Below, one piece after another: positions 59,201 to 64,000 of a stretch of 64,000 bases of DNA. Under the pieces are notes generated by a model that was given only the letters and a program-made list of their open reading frames with translations, had not been told where the DNA came from and did not search any database. Source of the stretch: Trichuris trichiura (Eukaryota; Nematoda; Enoplea; Trichinellida; Trichuridae); assembly GCA_037903355.1 (NCBI GenBank), contig JBAJFE010000061.1:434001-498000 (forward strand), read 5' to 3'. The position numbers and the translations under genes are program-made. Numbering within the stretch: the stretch's first letter is position 1; every line of letters starts with the position of its first letter.

Positions 59201-62200
59201 TTAGGCATCGTTCACTGTTGCTACACGTCGAGAAGACTTTTTCAAGCGCTGCCGCCGGAATGAGGGGAAATTCATTATTGCTGACATGATCACCAAAAAC
59301 ACAAACAACGCAAACAGCCTCTAAGCAATACGAATTCTCTCGTGATCAAGCGAGAGTAAAGCTACAGCGGATAAAAGTCCATTAAATGTGAATAAATTAT
59401 TTGCATTAGTGGTGGCGCGCCATTTTGGACAAGTTCCAAGCGGCAAGCATTCCAAGGCATAGGACAAGAATAAGACTGGCAATACAAACGTCTAGAAGAT
59501 CAATGCGGAAATTTGATTATTTAAAACCGCTCCCGCAAAGAGGAAGACTCCTTCGAGCGAAGATTCTAAAAGTACTTAAACACGGCGAAACAGACCGAAG
59601 CAGTTCAACGGAAACGAGCAATTACCATTTCGAAAGGCGCGCTGCCAAGCAACAATTAAGAAGTGGCATTTTTCGACTTATCGACGCCCGCAACAGTTCG
59701 AATCACGCTAAGCGACAATTCACCCTTCTTATGGCCGCCTTGTTGAGTTTTTTCCTTATTCGGCAAAAACAAAGAATTACCAATAGAACGAGTTTTACGA
59801 TCGCTATTTTCAAGATAAGCGTCCAATAGCCGTACTAATGATCTACGCGTCGTCGTAACTTCACCTTATCTATTGATTAGAACAAATCTTAAGACGGAGA
59901 AGGCATTGACATCGAGGATGCATCCGAAAGGGAAAAATCATACCCTTACTTGGCTTGCCTTCACCAAACCGCCATCGCTTCGGAATCGTCTGTTGCTATA
60001 GGTGGGAAAGTAATAAACAATGAAAAGAATGCGTTGGCTAATGCTTCGATGGTTACTTGGAAATATTTACGTTTCCAAAAGAGGAAAGTAGAGAAAGCGA
60101 CAAAACACTCATCCTCAAATGGCCAAGATCAAACTAGGTTATCAGCAGCGAAGAAAAGAAGTCGACTAGATCGCGCATTAACACAGCCGCGAACATGCCT
60201 AAACCTGCCGCGCATTGACATTTTTTGCAAAACTTTTATCAACAACTGACTTGCTCATCATTGGAGTTCGGAAGATACAATGGAATCGATAAATGGGCAG
60301 CCTTATGTCTTGCGAAACCGTTCAAAGTTTCGCAAAGGGCAATGATTTAAAGAATGATAATGGAGTCTCGTCAAAAAGACTATTACAGGGCCCATTTCAA
60401 TGTCTATCCTAGCACATTACAGCTTTTTTTTACTATGGCGTTCGGCTGAAGCCAAAGCAGTTTCATGCAATATCTGAAATATGAGAAGGAATGTGTGAAA
60501 TTTTAAGAATCCTTGTCATCAATATAGACAGGCAAAAGCTCGACAGTCGTTATTTCTCACAAGTGGATTACTCTGAACTATTAAGGGTACATTCCATTCG
60601 CTTTTCTGCTCTAAAAGTGAAGATGGGACACTTAAACGCTTGCCAATATGTCATGTATGGCCTCCACGCTTCAAGTCAATCATTCTACCCAGTAGAACTT
60701 GGAAATATCGATGAAAAGAAGTGAAAATAAAATTGTGAACACAAGGCAATCAATCATCTTATATTAATAAAATTACGAATGCATATTCCATGACGAGAGC
60801 ACGGACGGATTCCGACCTGCTCAACTTCAACTTGGAAATTTGAGAAATGAACTTCGAGCAGCGAGTAAATACCTGCGGGCGACTTGTCTAGAAGGACGCC
60901 GGACGAAAGAAACTGGACGACTCGCCGCCAAGATGGCCAAAATCGAATAACCTTTTTTTAAAATTAGCATATCACCTACAATGCTGATATGTTTTTTTAA
61001 AGGCGGCGAAGCGAAGCGTAGAAACGTAGTCGTCATTGACTTAGAAAGTTGAGCTTACTGCATGCGCATCCGAGTGCAACCTGACGATGGAATAGGAAGC
61101 GTTTAGAGGCAAAACAATCTTTCGGGTCAATAGCGAACATCTTAGCAACGTGTACGCTAGCAGATTTTAAAGCCACGCTGCTTTGTATTGGCTCAATGCT
61201 AAAGTAAACCTGCACACGTTATTACTAACATTTGTATGCGATTATTCGTTGCTAAGTCAGTCGGCGAGTAAACGTTGTCGCGGTTGTCCTTGCTCAGAGT
61301 GCGTTTATAACACGCGCAAATAGCTCCTAATGATAAACAACAGTTTCACATCATGTGATCTCTTGGTACGGGACAGTATGTTTTCATAATGTAACAAAAG
61401 AAAGCCCATTTTTTAGCCCAATAAAATTGCCTCACTTCTTTTATTATCTTGTCATGTTCTATGTTCTCCGCCCTTATCGTCTTTGGTGTTCCTATCAGTG
61501 AATACGTCACTTACTCAAATGTCACCTACGCAGGTAATGCAATCAGACAGTTGACTATCCTTTAATGTTCTTTTAAACCGGCTTTCTTCGGGTCAACATT
61601 GAAAAGTAAACGCCTATTGGAATGTCCGAAATGAGGTTGCTTGTACAAGTAGGCAACAAAGCGTTCACTGATTTAACTGAAACGTGGCCCAACTCACAAC
61701 TGCTATTTCATAAAATTTGACTATTTATAGTCGTAGCAGCGGCGATATTGAGAGCAGACGATACTTCAAAGCTGTCCAATCCTGCCAGCATTACGGAACG
61801 CATAAGAACTTTTGAAGAGTGTTCTTTTTGAATGAATACGCTTTAATTCAGCTTTTTAAGTTTGTGTTTGGAGTTGCACCTCTTAATAGTTTGGGATAAA
61901 AATTTCAGCACAAAATACGGGAGCTAAACTTTTTTCATGAGGAAACTGAAAGTATGCGGCCTTTCAAGCTCATATTTGAGTATCATTAGACCTGCCTTCC
62001 CTTCTCTCTACAGTAGTAGATAGATACTGCTTAACGTTTTTGCTTCGTTCTGATGGTATATATTTCTCCTATGTAATAACAGTGCAAGAACAAAGCGATC
62101 ACCCAAGGTGGCGTACCTTGAAAGGTATCCAGCAGGAAATAATTGCTTTAGTTTCTTCTCTACGCTTTCTTTTATACGTCAGCTTCGTGGAGTCATTTGC

Positions 62201-64000
62201 ATCAACAGTTAATGCACCTGCACGCATTAAACTTCATTGAATGCTTCGGCAACTCACGAAAACATTAGTCATCTTCGCGGCACGCAAACAATTGATTAAC
62301 TTCTACGAATGTATTCATTAATACTGAGCGGGAAAATGCTGCTTTACAATTTTGAATTAACGCCTATCTCAGCTTAGACTACGTTGAATACTGGATGCTT
62401 CTTGGTGGATTCAAAAGTTTCCGTAACGAACACCTTTACGAATGAATCTCATTGGCAAATAACTTAACGATTAGCGAGCCTTTTTCAGAAAACATCGTTT
62501 CTATGGGAAAACGTTCCCCTAACACTACGCGACCGGTAATTTCATACCGCGTTCATTAAAATGTTCAAGAAAATGGGTTGAGAGCAGGTTTTTAAAAAAT
62601 ATTACTAATATTAACATAACTCACTGCATATTAATGATTTTGACTGTAATCAAAGCTTTCAAGTTAATAAGCTTTAATGTGCGTTATACAGGGAGCCGAA
62701 TATTTCAAAAATATCAACTGGCAGACAGAAATACATTCACCTAACGTCAGCCTGTTAGCATTACGACAGTTTGGGAGGAAAAATTCATAAAAACTAATTA
62801 CCTTTTTTAGGAAAGGAGCGGAGGTGCTTTTTGTTTTAACGTCAAAAAGTTATTGATACCATTTTTTATCACGCAAACTTTTCACTCACTTATTTGGGAT
62901 AAAAATTTCACGTAAACGTCGAAGTGACGGAACCGAATGATTGCAATTTTATTTAAACTAACAGTTTAATTTACCAATGGACTCACTGAGGTTAAATGCC
63001 GCCTCTAACTTAACGAACCATCTGCGTCAGCTTGACTGCCCCCAAAAGCCGAAACAAATCACTTCTGGCAAAAAAAGAGAAAAACATCAGCAAAAGAAGA
63101 TTACTATTCGAAATAAGTCGATTCAAAGTAAATGAAGGGAAAGAAGTGGTGGCTGACCCCGCGCTCCGGCGAAAATCAGAAGCCTGCGGAGAAAGCTGGC
63201 AAATTTCTTCGATCGAAGTAAGGATAAATGTTTTGGCAGCTAGCCGAATTCCAGCCAATAAGAAACGCTTTAATCAAGGAAACTTTTGGATGGTAAATTG
63301 AGAAACTCTGTCCCTAACGCGGCGGCGGAATGTATGTTCGAAAAATAAAAAACGTACACACAAACATACTTCATCGTAGGTGACCTACGAGTAACTGCGC
63401 AAAGAGTTTTCAAGTTACATAAAGTGTTCACTCTTTTACCGTTACAACAAGTCGCTTCATACGATGGATGACATGCTTTTTGAAGAAACTTTTCAAACAA
63501 ACTAAGCGTGATTGATTTGGGTGGAAAAGTTTCGAAGAAACGTTAGCCAACCACGTTGTCTGAACAATGAGCTAATGGCAAAAGTAAAAGACAGAATTAA
63601 AAGGGTATATTCTCAAAAGAGATAAACTAATACGTGCTGTTGTAACGAACCCAAATTTAGGCTCAAGCTTTTCATGTACCTCCTAAACTCTGCGGCGCCT
63701 ATAAAATATTCACCTGCAGGTACCCGCGTTTCTTCCGTACGAAACTATGCATTAGTAAATGACCAATTAAGCTTATCCGATTCTGAAGGCTTAAAAATAA
63801 ATAATTGCTACTTTTCATTGAACCGCAACTTGTCAGTATGATCAATGGAACAACTTAGAGCAGTTGCAAATTGCACTATAACAAATGGCAAACATGCTTA
63901 CCAAGTGACGGCGGTCCGGAAGCACCGTGGTTCCAGTGAGATGTACCCTAAACACAAATTCAATAACTTATACTAAGATAGGTAAGGAAAAAACGAAGCG
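56230..64000. other. No gene seen
   Basis: The last 7.8 kb has many short frames on both strands but none with a recognised domain. A possible + strand first exon (ATG 63134, MKGKKWWLTPRSGENQ, followed by a GTAAGG donor near 63219) is noted but overlaps another open frame. Missing 5' exons of AMPK gamma may lie here. A 25-base match to the fold-back element's right end is at 61363-61387. Confidence 0.4.
61363..61387 (-). repeat. Fragment matching the right end of the fold-back element
   Basis: Read on the minus strand it is ATGAAAACATAC, one variable base, GTCCCGTACCAA, identical at 24 of 25 positions to 38092-38116, where it spans the junction of the right arm and the tail. I see no fold-back arm next to it. 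It may be a solo end or a shared terminal motif. Confidence 0.5.

Noticed and set aside
59425..59829. 134-codon plus-strand ORF, Arg/Ser rich
   Set aside because: Starts at a TTG, composition not family-like, and isolated.
1..64000. CRISPR arrays, bacterial operons, rRNA genes, further tRNAs
   Set aside because: The window is eukaryotic. No regularly spaced direct repeats, no rRNA-like sequence, and no second B box with a cloverleaf were seen.

Overview
This is eukaryotic genomic DNA, most likely from a nematode of the whipworm/Trichinella side of the phylum (the genus is an inference). The reasons are: genes broken by many GT-AG introns of about 50-60 bases; a single tau/MAP-type gene resembling nematode PTL-1; TTAGGC-like hexamers inside a dispersed repeat; GC content that looks slightly above 40 percent; and many FLYWCH/MULE and pogo-type transposon remains.

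Layout, left to right. CCDC47 (ER membrane-protein insertion factor) is on + at 2004-4044 in ten exons. A tRNA-Gly(TCC) lies at 7678-7749. Two unrecognised small spliced gene models are on - at 9479-9885 and 10787-11239. The PTL-1/tau gene is on + at 11972-17442 in seven exons, with a 3.16-kb intron rich in octamer-like motifs. Tail to tail with it, on -, is glutamate decarboxylase (17789-20973, extreme N-terminus unresolved). Just upstream of GAD is a 2.5-kb palindrome made of two pogo/Tigger-like transposon ends (21042-23566).

An unrecognised four-exon minus-strand model follows at 24701-25280, then a nonsense-interrupted pogo-type transposase N-terminus (27792-28103). Two related FLYWCH genes are next, both on -. 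One keeps a full MULE-like body but has lost a catalytic aspartate (29201-30927). The other keeps only the FLYWCH half (31411-32528). An apparently intact MULE transposase is on + at 35766-37175, followed by a nearly perfect 774-bp fold-back repeat with a 13-bp flanking direct repeat (37321-38133).

From 38 to 47 kb there is little beyond one 114-aa ORF (40759-41103, -) and a repeat copy. The AMP-activated protein kinase gamma subunit is on -: its four-CBS core is at 46985-48497, and likely N-terminal extension exons lie at 53007-56229. The last 8 kb shows nothing convincing.

The host genes (ER chaperone, neuronal microtubule protein, GABA synthesis enzyme, energy sensor) are unrelated in pathway. 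Tau and GAD are both neuronal in C. elegans and are neighbours here. The accessory biology of the window is transposon-derived: an inactive but intact MULE-like gene, a FLYWCH-only relative and two different large palindromes. All splice models were made by eye from reading-frame continuity, GT-AG sites and recalled family sequences; no search was run.
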